Shown: one piece after another, positions 33,114 through 41,494 of the stretch | How the letters are laid out: the number at the start of each line of letters is the position of its first letter | Numbering within the stretch: the first letter of the stretch is position 1 | DNA from: CAYNUJ01 sp964573255 | GTDB lineage: Bacteria; Bacteroidota; Ignavibacteria; Ignavibacteriales; Melioribacteraceae | Direction: 5' to 3' | Assembly (NCBI GenBank): GCA_964573255.1 | Contig: CAZNJB010000027.1 | Span: 1 to 41,494, forward strand | Length of the DNA: 41,494 nt | Made by a program: the position numbers and the translations under genes | Notes under the pieces: generated by a model | What the model saw: only the letters and a program-made list of their open reading frames with translations | Told to the model about the DNA's origin: nothing | Databases searched by the model: none

Positions 33114-34937
33114 ATGAAAAAAGCATTCTATACATTTTTGTTCGTATTTCTTACGATGCTGAGTATTAATGCTCAGAATGTCGGATTATCCACAGCATAT
33201 AATGTGCCTTCATTCGAGCAAGATTCGGTTCTTTCGGGACTTATTAGCATTCGTGGGGTTAATTTCCATCCTGATTTATTTGGTGACGGAACAGCTGCTA
33301 TTGTTGCTACCAGCTATCCTTATCATACTGTAACAGTGTTTGGTGCTGTTGGTGACGATTCTATCGAAGTAAAATGGACTTCAAATATTAATACAGACGC
33401 GAGCGGTTCTTCTCCAAGATTTGCGGTTTTTGGTGATTTAGATAACGACGGATTGATTGAAGTTATTTTCCAATTATCAGGTGTTGGTGTTGTTATTTAC
33501 GAATGGGATGGCGTACCGGGAAGTTGGAATTTTGGTACTTCACCTTCTCAGATTGTAAACTTTGAAGCACTTGCAGGAAAATCTAATAGTGGAAATGCCG
33601 AATATATGGAAGTTTTAGATATTGATGGTGACGGAGCAAATGAATTGCTTGTTGCACTGAATTCTTCACCCAACGAAAATGATGCGTATTATATTGTAAG
33701 CGGTCAAGGAAATTGGGTAACTAATAACCCAGGATTCTCATCCATTAAATTGGAAGCAAGTTTTATTAGAACCGAATTAGCTGATTGGGGAATTTCGGGC
33801 GGTAGTCCTTACGCACTTATTTCCGCTAACTTCGACGGACAAGGAAATCCTGAAATATTACTTCACAACTGGAACTTGAAAAACGTTGTTCCTATTACAG
33901 TTCCAAGTGCCGATACTTACGAATTATCCGATTTAACAAACGGAAAACAAAATATATTCCTTGGCGGCGATGTGGATGACGTAGCTCTTTTCTCCGGTGT
34001 TGCAACTGATATTGACGGCGACGGAAGAGAAGAAGTCTTTCTACCTACCTATCCTGGTCAAGATGGAACCGGTGGTCGTCCTCACAAAGGTTGGTTACAT
34101 ATGATTTCCTACAATCCTGGTGAACCGACAACCGAAATCTCCGATCAGAATGTTACTTTACTTGATATGAGTGAAGTATCCGGTTTAAGCCAATTTGGTG
34201 TTGGTTATGGCGATTTGGACAATGACGGAAAACCAAATATTTATGTTGGCGGTGGTTTAGGTACCAATATCACTTCAGCCGAATTCCAAGGCGGTGATAA
34301 ACGTGATGTAAATAATTGGGTATTCGAAAATATTTATACAAATTCCGAAGTATATTCTACAATCACTATTATCGATTCTGCTGGTGTTGTAGATACTATT
34401 TATACTTATAATGGTGCATTTGTATCCAAATTATTTGCAAAGAATACCGACTTTGATAAAGACGGTCGTCAAGATATTATTATGCCGTATCAAGGTTTGA
34501 ATGACAGTACAACTATTATAACCAAAACTTGGAACGGTTCCAGCTTTGATTCAACCGAAACTAAAATCAGAAACCCAAGAGCTTGGGGATTGAGAATTCT
34601 CGAATCTGATCTTGGAACAGGAATTAAAGCAAAAGAATTAACTGTGATTACTCCTAAGGATTATGTTTTGGAACAAAACTATCCGAATCCTTTCAACCCG
34701 ACAACTACCATCCGTTTCAGCTTACCTGTGAAAAATCAGGTTTCATTAACGGTTTATGATATGTTGGGTAGAGAAGTTAAAACATTAATTGATAACCAGG
34801 AATTCGGAAAAGGTTCTTACGAAGTAACTTGGGACGGAACAAATAATTTCGGAACAAAGGTAGTAAGTGGAAATTATATTTACACCTTAAAGTTCGGAAA
34901 CTTCAAAATTTCCAAAAAAATGACATTGCTCAAATAA
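33114..34937 (+). CDS. Secreted FG-GAP/VCBS-like protein with T9SS type A sorting domain
   Basis: An exported protein of 607 residues from ATG 33114. The frame is open from 33087, but AAGGAG just ahead of 33114 and the signal peptide MKKAFYTFLFVFLTMLSINAQ support the later start. Residues about 60-500 contain repeated calcium-binding-like loops: DLDNDGLIEV, DIDGDGANEL, DIDGDGREEV, DLDNDGKPNI and DFDKDGRQDI, typical of FG-GAP/VCBS propellers. The last 90 residues or so are a sorting domain: NYPNPFNPTTTIRFSLP, VSLTVYDMLGREV, YEVTWDGTNN and ISKKMTLLK. It is likely a surface or secreted protein. A terminator follows. Confidence 0.86.
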   Translation: MKKAFYTFLFVFLTMLSINAQNVGLSTAYNVPSFEQDSVLSGLISIRGVNFHPDLFGDGTAAIVATSYPYHTVTVFGAVGDDSIEVKWTSNINTDASGSSPRFAVFGDLDNDGLIEVIFQLSGVGVVIYEWDGVPGSWNFGTSPSQIVNFEALAGKSNSGNAEYMEVLDIDGDGANELLVALNSSPNENDAYYIVSGQGNWVTNNPGFSSIKLEASFIRTELADWGISGGSPYALISANFDGQGNPEILLHNWNLKNVVPITVPSADTYELSDLTNGKQNIFLGGDVDDVALFSGVATDIDGDGREEVFLPTYPGQDGTGGRPHKGWLHMISYNPGEPTTEISDQNVTLLDMSEVSGLSQFGVGYGDLDNDGKPNIYVGGGLGTNITSAEFQGGDKRDVNNWVFENIYTNSEVYSTITIIDSAGVVDTIYTYNGAFVSKLFAKNTDFDKDGRQDIIMPYQGLNDSTTIITKTWNGSSFDSTETKIRNPRAWGLRILESDLGTGIKAKELTVITPKDYVLEQNYPNPFNPTTTIRFSLPVKNQVSLTVYDMLGREVKTLIDNQEFGKGSYEVTWDGTNNFGTKVVSGNYIYTLKFGNFKISKKMTLLK

Positions 34938-34964
34938 TTTTTTGGATGCATATCAATTTTGTTT

Positions 34965-34992
34965 AAGCCGGACAGTTTGTCCGGCTTTTTTT
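34965..34992 (+). terminator. Intrinsic terminator after the FG-GAP protein gene
   Basis: Perfect hairpin AAGCCGGACA (34965-34974) / TGTCCGGCTT (34978-34987) with a three-base loop and a T run. Confidence 0.93.
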
Positions 34993-35140
34993 ATTGTTTT
35001 TCGATTAAAAACGAAGAATTTTAACTAATTTCCCATATTAGTGAAACAACACAATCAGTTCAAGCCCTTAAAGACACATTTAATTTGAAAAATATTCTGT
35101 TGATAAGATTAAAATTTATTTTAGTGTTAGACGGTTTAAA

Positions 35141-35171
35141 TTGACTTTCCCACTAATTTTGGATAATTTTC
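35141..35171 (+). promoter_or_regulatory. Predicted nuo operon promoter
   Basis: TTGACT (35141-35146), 17 bases, TAATTT (35164-35169); read the Bacteroidetes way, TTG-N20-TAATTTTC is one base off TAnnTTTG. A separate TATAAT (35187-35192) is closer to the ATG but has no good partner box. Confidence 0.5.
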
Positions 35172-35208
35172 GCAGATTAAATTTGATATAATTTCGGTAA
35201 AAAATAAG

Positions 35209-35577
35209 ATGATTACAGATTATATTCCAATATTTATGGTGCTTGGCTTTGCCGCAATTTTCGGAATTGCGGTTGTTATTTCATCCAGTATATTTGGACC
35301 CAAGAGACCTACCAAAGCAAAGATGATGCCGTATGAGTCGGGTAAAAATCCCATCGGAAGTATTAGAGAGAGAGTATCGGTTAAGTATTATCTCGTTGCA
35401 ATGCTCTTTATTATTTTCGATATAGAAGTAGTCTTTGTTTATCCTTGGGCTGTTGAGTTTAAAAATCTTCTCGGTGAGCAAGGCTCTTTTGCTTTCTGGC
35501 CTATGTTCGTTTTTCTTGTTATATTGGAAATGGGATTCCTTTATGTCTATAGGAAGGGAGGCTTAAAATGGGATTAG
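35209..35577 (+). CDS. nuoA: NADH-quinone oxidoreductase subunit A
   Basis: Membrane subunit of complex I (122 residues) with three transmembrane helices near 8-32, 63-84 and 90-115. The conserved loop PTKAKMMPYESGKNPIG and the acidic FDIEVVFVYPWA segment identify it. It is the first gene of nuoABCDEF and overlaps nuoB by ten bases. Confidence 0.96.
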   Translation: MITDYIPIFMVLGFAAIFGIAVVISSSIFGPKRPTKAKMMPYESGKNPIGSIRERVSVKYYLVAMLFIIFDIEVVFVYPWAVEFKNLLGEQGSFAFWPMFVFLVILEMGFLYVYRKGGLKWD

Positions 35578-36077
35578 AAGCAAAACTTGCGACCGATGGT
35601 TATATAGTAACAACGGTTGATTCAATACTACAATGGGCGAGAAAGAATTCCGTTTGGCCTATGCCTATGGGCATCTCCTGCTGTGCAATTGAGATGATGT
35701 CTGCAGTTGATCCCAAGTATGATATGGCTAGATTTGGTTCTGAGGTGATGCGATTTACCCCTCGTCAATGTGATTTGATGATAGTAGCAGGAACTGTTAC
35801 CTACAAGATGGCACATGTCGTTAGGAGAATTTACGATCAAATGCCCGATCCCAAATGGGTAATTGCTATGGGTGCTTGTACTTCAACCGGAGGAATGTAC
35901 CGTTCTTATTCAGTTGTTCAGGGTATCGACCAATTCCTTCCGGTGGATGCTTATACTGCCGGCTGTCCGCCACGTCCGGAAAATTTGTTGAATGCTCTGA
36001 TGACAATTCAAGATAAAATTGGTAAAACCAGAAGCAGGGAATTACAAGATTTAATTCCTGCTGAATTTCAAAAATAA
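35568..36077 (+). CDS. nuoB: NADH-quinone oxidoreductase subunit B
   Basis: Connects the Fe-S chain to quinone by carrying cluster N2. All four ligand cysteines are present: C38 and C39 (MGISCCAIEMM), C104 (MGACTSTGGM) and C133 (AGCPPRPENL). At 169 residues it is the normal length. It overlaps nuoA by ten bases and precedes nuoC by only a few bases. Confidence 0.97.
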   Translation: MGLEAKLATDGYIVTTVDSILQWARKNSVWPMPMGISCCAIEMMSAVDPKYDMARFGSEVMRFTPRQCDLMIVAGTVTYKMAHVVRRIYDQMPDPKWVIAMGACTSTGGMYRSYSVVQGIDQFLPVDAYTAGCPPRPENLLNALMTIQDKIGKTRSRELQDLIPAEFQK

Positions 36078-36090
36078 ATAATTGTTGAAT

Positions 36091-36576
36091 ATGGAAATCA
36101 AAGAACTCATTTTACAAAAGATTAAAGAATATAATGAAGACGCAGTAAAAGAGGTTTCCGAATATCTTGGCGATTTAGCTTTAACAATTGATGAAAAGCA
36201 TATTCAAAACGTCGCAAAGATACTCAAAGAAGATGATGAGTTGCAGTTTGTATTAATTGAAGACGTAACTGCAGTGGACTGGGCAACCAGAAAAAACCGC
36301 TTTACTGTAGTTTATCATATATATTCGTTAAAAAATAAATTCAGATTAAGATTAAAAGTTAATCTTTCGGGTGAATCAATAGATTCTGTTGTTCCCGTTT
36401 GGAAGGGTGCAGAATGGTACGAAAGAGAAACTTTTGATATGTACGGAATAAAATTTGTTGGGAATCCCGATTTAAGAAGAATGTATATGCCGGAAGAATT
36501 TGAGTATTATCCTTTAAGGAAAGAATTTCCGGTTCTGGGAATTCCCGGTTCATTACCATTACCTAATAAAGATTGA
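36091..36576 (+). CDS. nuoC: NADH-quinone oxidoreductase subunit C
   Basis: 30 kDa-type hydrophilic subunit. The C-terminal signature WYERETFDMYGIKFVGNPDL followed by RRMYMPEEFEYYPLRKEFP is diagnostic. The frame is open from TTG 36082; ATG 36091 is chosen, though no strong ribosome-binding site is seen, so coupling to nuoB is likely. It is separate from nuoD, unlike the fused nuoCD of enterobacteria. Confidence 0.95.
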   Translation: MEIKELILQKIKEYNEDAVKEVSEYLGDLALTIDEKHIQNVAKILKEDDELQFVLIEDVTAVDWATRKNRFTVVYHIYSLKNKFRLRLKVNLSGESIDSVVPVWKGAEWYERETFDMYGIKFVGNPDLRRMYMPEEFEYYPLRKEFPVLGIPGSLPLPNKD

Positions 36577-36579
36577 GAT

Positions 36580-37833
36580 ATGGATAGACACATCGATATT
36601 AACAAAGACGAAAAGATTCTTAAGAAGTTAATGGAGCAAGAACCGGCTATTACGGTTGAAGATGCTCTTGAAAATGAAATGATTCTTAATATCGGACCTC
36701 AGCACCCTGCAACACACGGTGTTCTTAGAGTTTTGGTTCGATTGGATGGGGAAACCATCCTAGCTGCGGTTCCGGAGCTTGGCTATCTTCATAGAGGTTA
36801 TGAGAAGATGGCGGAAAATATGACCTACTTCGAATATATTCCCCATACAGACAGATTGGATTACACTGCTAACTTAGCAAATAATGTTGCATATGTATTG
36901 GCGGTTGAAAAATTAGCGGGAATTGAAGCTCCGAAACGTGCACAGTATATTAGAATGATTTGCGCGGAATTGGCTAGAATTATGGGGCATCTCGTTGCCA
37001 TCGGTACCTTTGTTCTCGACGTCGGTGCCGTAACTCCGTTTATGTGGACTTTCCGCGAAAGAGAAAATATTCAAAATATTTTTGATAAATTTATCGGCGC
37101 AAGGTTCACAACAAGTTTTACCCGAATTGGCGGTATCGCTAACGATATGACGGATGAAGTTGTTGCAATGATCCGTTCTTTTCTTGATAATTTTGATCAG
37201 GCTATGGAGGAATTCGAAAAGTTATTGAATTCCAACAGAATTTTTGTAGATAGATTGGAAGGAATCGGTGTTCTTTCCAAAGAAGATGCTCTCAATTTGG
37301 GTGTAACAGGACCGAATCTTCGTGGTTCGGGCGTTGAATTCGATTTGAGAGTTGCGGAACCATATATGTTCTACAACGAAGTTGATTTTAAAGTGCCTGT
37401 TTATCAGGAAGGTGATGCTTTAGCCCGCTATTTTGTCCGTCTTGATGAAATAAGGGAAAGCGCGAAAATCGTTCGCCAATTGCTTGATAAATTACCTTCA
37501 GGTGAAATTTTAGCCAATGATCCAAAATTTGTTCTTCCTCATAAAACTGAAATTTATACTAAGATGGAAGAACTTATTCACGATTTTATGCTCATCAATT
37601 TTGGTATCAATCCTCCGGTTGGAGATGCTTATTTTGCTGTAGAGAACCCTAAAGGCGAACTTGGATTCTATTTTGTCAGCAACGGAACAGGTTTCCCTTG
37701 GAAGTTGAAAATCCGTTCACCTTCATTCTGTAATTTGCAGGCTCTCTCATTAATTTGTAAAGGACAAATGATTTCCGACCTCGTTGCTATTATCGGTTCT
37801 ATCGATCCGGTAATGGGTGAGGCTGATAAATAA
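36580..37833 (+). CDS. nuoD: NADH-quinone oxidoreductase subunit D
   Basis: 49 kDa-type subunit that forms the quinone pocket with NuoB. Typical segments are LNIGPQHPATHGVLR near residue 32 (with the quinone-binding His), ELGYLHRGYEKMAENM, PHTDRLDYTA, and the C-terminal PKGELGFYFVSNGT and GSIDPVMGEADK. The length of 417 residues is normal. It starts three bases after nuoC. Confidence 0.97.
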   Translation: MDRHIDINKDEKILKKLMEQEPAITVEDALENEMILNIGPQHPATHGVLRVLVRLDGETILAAVPELGYLHRGYEKMAENMTYFEYIPHTDRLDYTANLANNVAYVLAVEKLAGIEAPKRAQYIRMICAELARIMGHLVAIGTFVLDVGAVTPFMWTFRERENIQNIFDKFIGARFTTSFTRIGGIANDMTDEVVAMIRSFLDNFDQAMEEFEKLLNSNRIFVDRLEGIGVLSKEDALNLGVTGPNLRGSGVEFDLRVAEPYMFYNEVDFKVPVYQEGDALARYFVRLDEIRESAKIVRQLLDKLPSGEILANDPKFVLPHKTEIYTKMEELIHDFMLINFGINPPVGDAYFAVENPKGELGFYFVSNGTGFPWKLKIRSPSFCNLQALSLICKGQMISDLVAIIGSIDPVMGEADK

Positions 37834-37852
37834 AATCAGGAGATAATGATTA

Positions 37853-38326
37853 ATGTCGTTTAAGTTTACGGAAGAAAATTTAGCAAGAATAGAAGAAGCA
37901 AAAAAGAAATACCCCTCCGCGTTATCCGCGGTTATGGAAGCATGTTATATCGGTCAAGAGCAAAACGGTTACATTAGTAACGAGGTGATGACCGAGATTG
38001 CCGAAGTATTGGGAATAAACAAAGAGGATGTTTACGGTGTAGTTACATTTTACACGATGTTTTTCGATAAACCGATGGGAAAACATCATATTCAAGTATG
38101 TACTAATGTTTCCTGTATGCTTCGCGGTGGTTACGATATTTGGAATTCTGTAAAAGAAAAGCTTGGTATCGACCATTTGCAGAGAACCGAGGACGGAAAA
38201 TTCTCTTTGGAAGAAGTAGAATGTATGGGTTCCTGCGGTACTGCTCCTATGATTGCTATTAATGAAGATTATTACGAAAATTTAAATAAAGAAAAAGTTT
38301 TAGAAATTTTGGACTCGCTTGAATAA
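37853..38326 (+). CDS. nuoE: NADH-quinone oxidoreductase subunit E
   Basis: Thioredoxin-fold subunit with the [2Fe-2S] cluster N1a. Ligands C83 and C88 (QVCTNVSCML) and C124 and C128 (ECMGSCGTAPM) are all present. The N-terminal helical domain contains PSALSAVMEACYIGQEQNGY. It overlaps nuoF by one base (TAATG) and has GGAGAT upstream of ATG 37853. Confidence 0.96.
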   Translation: MSFKFTEENLARIEEAKKKYPSALSAVMEACYIGQEQNGYISNEVMTEIAEVLGINKEDVYGVVTFYTMFFDKPMGKHHIQVCTNVSCMLRGGYDIWNSVKEKLGIDHLQRTEDGKFSLEEVECMGSCGTAPMIAINEDYYENLNKEKVLEILDSLE

Positions 38327-39651
38327 TGGAAAAAATTGTATTACCTGATATACCGAATTTAAATCAGATTGATGTTTATTTGGAAAACGGCGGATTCGAA
38401 GCTGCTCGTAAAGCCTTTAATATGTCCACCGATGATGTGATTGAAGAAGTGAAAAAATCCGGGTTGAGAGGACGCGGCGGTGCAGCATTTTCAACCGGGT
38501 TAAAATGGAGTTTTATGCCTAAGCAGAAAACCAAACCTCACTATCTTTGCGTTAACGGTGACGAGAGTGAACCCGGTTCTTTTAAGGACAGGCAAATTTT
38601 TGAATATAACCCATTTCAATTGATTGAAGGCACTATTATAGCATGTTATGCCATTCAAGCGGAAACTGCTTATATTTATATCCGCGGTGAGTATCATAAA
38701 TGGGTTAATATGGTTAAAGAAGCCCTTGCTACGGCTTACGAGAGGGGATTCGTCGGTGAAAAGATGAAAGAAACTTTCGGTACGGATTTCCACTGCAATA
38801 TTTATGTACACAAGGGTGCAGGTGCTTACATTTGCGGTGAAGAATCTTCTTTAATGAATTCAATTGAAGGTAAGAGACCTTATCCAAGAGTGAAACCTCC
38901 TTTCCCTGCTCAATTTGGTTTATGGGGAAATCCGACTACAATTAATAATGTTGAAACTATTACTAATATCCCGAAAATTATTTCAAAGGGATGGGAATGG
39001 TTCGCCGGAATAGGTGCTGAAAAACATCCCGGTACTTTGCTTTTTGGTGTAAGTGGACATGTAAATAAACCGGGAGTTTATGAATTACCGACCGGTACTC
39101 TGCTTACGGATATCATTTATAAGTATGCTGGTGGTGTTATAGGCGATAAAAAAATCAAGTGTGTCATTCCCGGTGGTTCCTCTATGCCTCCGTTGAGAGG
39201 AGATCAGCTGGAGGGAGTTAAAATGGATGCAGATTCCCTAAGGGCTGCAGGATCTGCTATTGGTACCGGTGGTATTATGGTAATGGACGAGGATACAAAT
39301 CTGTTGAAGGTTTTAGTTAGAATCGCCCATTTTTATCATCACGAAAGTTGCGGTCAGTGTACTCCTTGTCGTGAAGGTTGCGGCTGGATGGAGAAAGTGC
39401 TTAAACGCCTTGACCGTGGTGAGGGAACAACAAAGGATTTGGATTTATTGGTTAATGTTGCTCAAAATATCGAAGGCAATACTATATGTGCTTTGGGTGA
39501 TGCAGCAGCTTGGCCGGTGAAATTCTTTATTACCCGATTTAGAGAAGAATTCGAAAAATATGTTAAATCGGAAGTTACTATTCCGGTACCTAATAAGGTA
39601 CACTCGATGCGGGATACTGCGGTTCCGATTGATGATATAAAACTTAATTGA
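38326..39651 (+). CDS. nuoF: NADH-quinone oxidoreductase subunit F
   Basis: NADH- and FMN-binding subunit with Fe-S cluster N3. The glycine-rich NADH site GRGGAAFSTGLKW is at 49-61, and the FMN site region NGDESEPGSFKDR is nearby. Cluster ligands are C342, C345 and C348 (SCGQCTPCREG) and C388 (NTICALGDAA). The 441-residue length is normal. It is the last gene of this cluster; a terminator follows instead of nuoG. Confidence 0.97.
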   Translation: MEKIVLPDIPNLNQIDVYLENGGFEAARKAFNMSTDDVIEEVKKSGLRGRGGAAFSTGLKWSFMPKQKTKPHYLCVNGDESEPGSFKDRQIFEYNPFQLIEGTIIACYAIQAETAYIYIRGEYHKWVNMVKEALATAYERGFVGEKMKETFGTDFHCNIYVHKGAGAYICGEESSLMNSIEGKRPYPRVKPPFPAQFGLWGNPTTINNVETITNIPKIISKGWEWFAGIGAEKHPGTLLFGVSGHVNKPGVYELPTGTLLTDIIYKYAGGVIGDKKIKCVIPGGSSMPPLRGDQLEGVKMDADSLRAAGSAIGTGGIMVMDEDTNLLKVLVRIAHFYHHESCGQCTPCREGCGWMEKVLKRLDRGEGTTKDLDLLVNVAQNIEGNTICALGDAAAWPVKFFITRFREEFEKYVKSEVTIPVPNKVHSMRDTAVPIDDIKLN

Positions 39652-39656
39652 TATTG

Positions 39657-39682
39657 AAGCGGGTTTATCCCGCTTTTTTTTA
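39657..39682 (+). terminator. Intrinsic terminator after nuoF
   Basis: Hairpin AAGCGGG (39657-39663) / CCCGCTT (39669-39675) with a five-base loop, followed by a long T run. It ends the nuoABCDEF transcript. Confidence 0.9.
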
Positions 39683-39813
39683 TTATATCAAACTTCCGCT
39701 CAAATTTATTATTTTAATTATTACCGAATTTATAAAAATTCATAAATCATATTTAGTTTACGGTGAGTAAGGGGGGAAATTTATATATTTCGGATAATAT
39801 TTGAGGAGGATAA

Positions 39814-40980
39814 ATGCAAAATTTTAGTTTTCAAAATCCGACAAAATTGATTTTTGGCAAAGACACAATAAGTAAAATTGGTGATGAGCTTTACGAAAGA
39901 GGTGTGAAAAAAGTATTGTATTTGTATGGGAAAGGTTCCATTCTGAAAAACGGTGTCTATCGAGAGAGCATTGACTCATTAAAAAAGGAAGGGATAGAAA
40001 TAATCGAATTAAGTGGAGTAAAGCCCAATCCTGTTTTGTCAAAGGTTTATGAGGGAATCGATATTTGTAAAAAAGAAAAAGTGGATGCAATCTTGGCTGT
40101 TGGTGGAGGAAGCGTTATTGATTCGGCAAAAGCAATTGGTGCGGGTGCTGAATATGATGGTGATGTATGGGATTTCTTTACCGGTGAAGCGCGTTCCGGT
40201 CACAGCCTTCCTATTTATACAATACTTACTTTATCAGCTACGGGAACGGAAATGAATCCTTTTGCTGTAATTACAAAAGAAGACGAAAAGAAGAAATGGG
40301 CATTCGGTGGAGGACTGGGATCTTATCCGGTTGTTTCAATTGTTGATCCTTCGGTGCAAACGTCACTGCCAAAGGAGCAGACTGTTAACGGAGCTGTGGA
40401 TATTATTTCTCACGTTTTGGAAAATTATTTCGATGGTTCCAGCAATACCGATTTTCAAGATGAATATGCAGAAGGTTTGATTAGAACTGTTATTAAGCAT
40501 GTGCAAATATTGCTTGAAGAACCGCATAACTACGAGTCGAGAGCACAGATGGCTTTGTGTGCAACAATGGCATTGAATGGTTTAGCTGGTATCGGTAGAT
40601 TAGGAGGAGATTGGGCAACGCATGCGCTTGAGCATTCATTATCTGCATATACGGATATTGCACACGGAGCAGGTTTATCCATTTTATCACCTGCTTGGAT
40701 GACTTATGTAATGGAGGAAAATTTGCCCCGCTTTGAACGATTTGCAAGAAATGTTTTTAATGTATCTTCCGGTAGTCCTGAAACTGTAGCGAAAAAGGGG
40801 ATAGAAAAATTAAAAGAGTTTTTAGAAAAAATAGGAAGTCCCGTTTCTTTGCGACAAGTAGGAGTGACTAAAGAACAATTGGTTGATTTTACCGAAAATG
40901 CAGCAATAAACGCTCCTTTAGGACGCTTGAAAAAATTGTACAGAGAGGATATTCAAAAAATATATGAATTAGCTTTTTGA
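39814..40980 (+). CDS. Iron-type (group III) alcohol dehydrogenase, BDH/YqhD-like
   Basis: NAD(P)-dependent alcohol or aldehyde oxidoreductase of the iron-containing family. The nucleotide-binding motif GGGSVIDSAKAIG is at 97-109, with GTEMNPFAVIT after it. Metal ligands are suggested by the Asp and His in AVDIISHVLENYF and the His residues in WATHALEHSLSAYTDIAHGAG. The closest well-known relatives by look are butanol dehydrogenases and YqhD, which use NADPH, but the cofactor and substrate are not proven. It has a very strong ribosome-binding site GAGGAGGA before ATG 39814. It lies alone after the nuo terminator. Confidence 0.93.
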   Translation: MQNFSFQNPTKLIFGKDTISKIGDELYERGVKKVLYLYGKGSILKNGVYRESIDSLKKEGIEIIELSGVKPNPVLSKVYEGIDICKKEKVDAILAVGGGSVIDSAKAIGAGAEYDGDVWDFFTGEARSGHSLPIYTILTLSATGTEMNPFAVITKEDEKKKWAFGGGLGSYPVVSIVDPSVQTSLPKEQTVNGAVDIISHVLENYFDGSSNTDFQDEYAEGLIRTVIKHVQILLEEPHNYESRAQMALCATMALNGLAGIGRLGGDWATHALEHSLSAYTDIAHGAGLSILSPAWMTYVMEENLPRFERFARNVFNVSSGSPETVAKKGIEKLKEFLEKIGSPVSLRQVGVTKEQLVDFTENAAINAPLGRLKKLYREDIQKIYELAF

Positions 40981-40996
40981 TTAAATAACGAATATT

Positions 40997-41031
40997 AAAA
41001 GGCTGTAAAAATTTTTCTGAATACACCTTTT
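40997..41031 (+). terminator. Weak stem-loop after the alcohol dehydrogenase gene
   Basis: AAAAGG-C-TGT pairs with ACA-CCTTTT around a 16-base AT-rich loop. It is imperfect and has no clean T run, so termination is uncertain. Confidence 0.4.
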
Positions 41032-41091
41032 GCTATTTGTTTTGTCGGTGCAGAATGAAGATTGAAGCTTTATTAGCTAATATTTCGATGT

Positions 41092-41484
41092 TTAATCAAT
41101 AAGCTTAGCTTTTAATTTATTGTATTTATATTCGCAACTGTTCGAAAGTTCTATTAAATCTGAGATGAGTAAATAACGTAATTTAATGTTGTTTACAATC
41201 ATCTCACGCTGATCGGAAAATATCGAAACATCCCAAGATTTAATATCTGTAATGCTCTGGAGCAGTTTGTTCAAATCCTTTATGATTGAAATGGTAAAGA
41301 GCCAATTTAGTAATTCTTCATAATTCTCTTTACTGTAGTAAATTTCATTTTTATATTCATTTACTGATATGTAAGCAGTAACAAATTTGTTATCTAAAAT
41401 TTGGGCAAATTCTTTTTTGGCTAGAGGAATAATCCTTTCAAAGTCTTCCTTGGTACCAACTGCCGTATTAGTTAATTTATTCAT
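41092..41484 (-). CDS. Protein of unknown function near the window edge
   Basis: A 130-residue cytoplasmic protein not recognised. It looks wholly alpha-helical, with KEDFERIIPLAKKEFAQIL, LLNWLFTISIIKDLNKLLQS and LRYLLISDLIELSNS as its main helices, and no signal peptide. The ATG at 41484 is the only start in the window, but just ten bases remain upstream and no ribosome-binding site is visible, so the true start could be outside. It converges on the alcohol dehydrogenase gene. Confidence 0.6.
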   Translation of the reverse strand: MNKLTNTAVGTKEDFERIIPLAKKEFAQILDNKFVTAYISVNEYKNEIYYSKENYEELLNWLFTISIIKDLNKLLQSITDIKSWDVSIFSDQREMIVNNIKLRYLLISDLIELSNSCEYKYNKLKAKLID

Positions 41485-41494
41485 TGTAGTGCTT

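Overview
The window looks like chromosomal DNA from an AT-rich, Gram-negative, aerobic or facultative member of the Bacteroidota/Chlorobiota/Ignavibacteriota group, most plausibly an Ignavibacteria-like lineage. The evidence is several secreted proteins ending in a type IX secretion (T9SS) type A sorting domain with the YPNPFNP signature, a tmRNA whose tag reads GEYNYALAA (Bacteroidetes-like), LptF/LptG permeases, and promoter-like boxes close to the Bacteroidetes TTG-N19-21-TAnnTTTG pattern. The taxonomic call is inference from family content; no rRNA is present.

Layout. 45-3742 (+) is a translation/secretion operon: ffh, rpsP, khpA, rimM, trmD, rplS, closed by a strong terminator. 3806-4564 (+) is an MqnA-like protein that shares a bidirectional terminator with a minus-strand operon (add, a small unknown gene, hutU, serA; 8897 to 4595). 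9076-13649 (+) carries a TPR lipoprotein, a DUF3467 protein and a 1003-residue sensor in which 14 two-component-regulator propeller repeats and a Y_Y_Y domain drive a class III adenylate cyclase. The promoter of the next gene (a T9SS cargo protein, 13845) has a CRP-like palindrome just upstream. 14877-18376 pairs an unknown lipoprotein with a predicted outer-membrane barrel. 21050-18617 (-) is the LptF/LptG pair, divergent from an M20 peptidase, a lipoprotein, a YgfZ-like protein and a PduO-type cobalamin adenosyltransferase.

25087-25438 is ssrA (tmRNA). The two kilobases after it are gene-poor and hold a decayed T9SS cargo gene with three in-frame stops, followed by an intact relative (27419-29011) that encodes a seven-repeat propeller. 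29235-34937 has small unknown genes, dapF, a PHP-domain protein, a membrane-anchored TPR protein and a large FG-GAP-like T9SS cargo protein. 35209-39651 is nuoABCDEF, ending at a terminator with no nuoG and no membrane-arm genes beyond nuoA. The window closes with an iron-type alcohol dehydrogenase and an unknown minus-strand gene.

The most interesting items are the propeller-coupled adenylate cyclase together with the nearby CRP-like site, the decayed and intact T9SS cargo pair next to tmRNA, a short in-frame insertion inside a sorting domain, and the truncated nuo cluster. I did not find a clearly new defence, mobile or CRISPR system.
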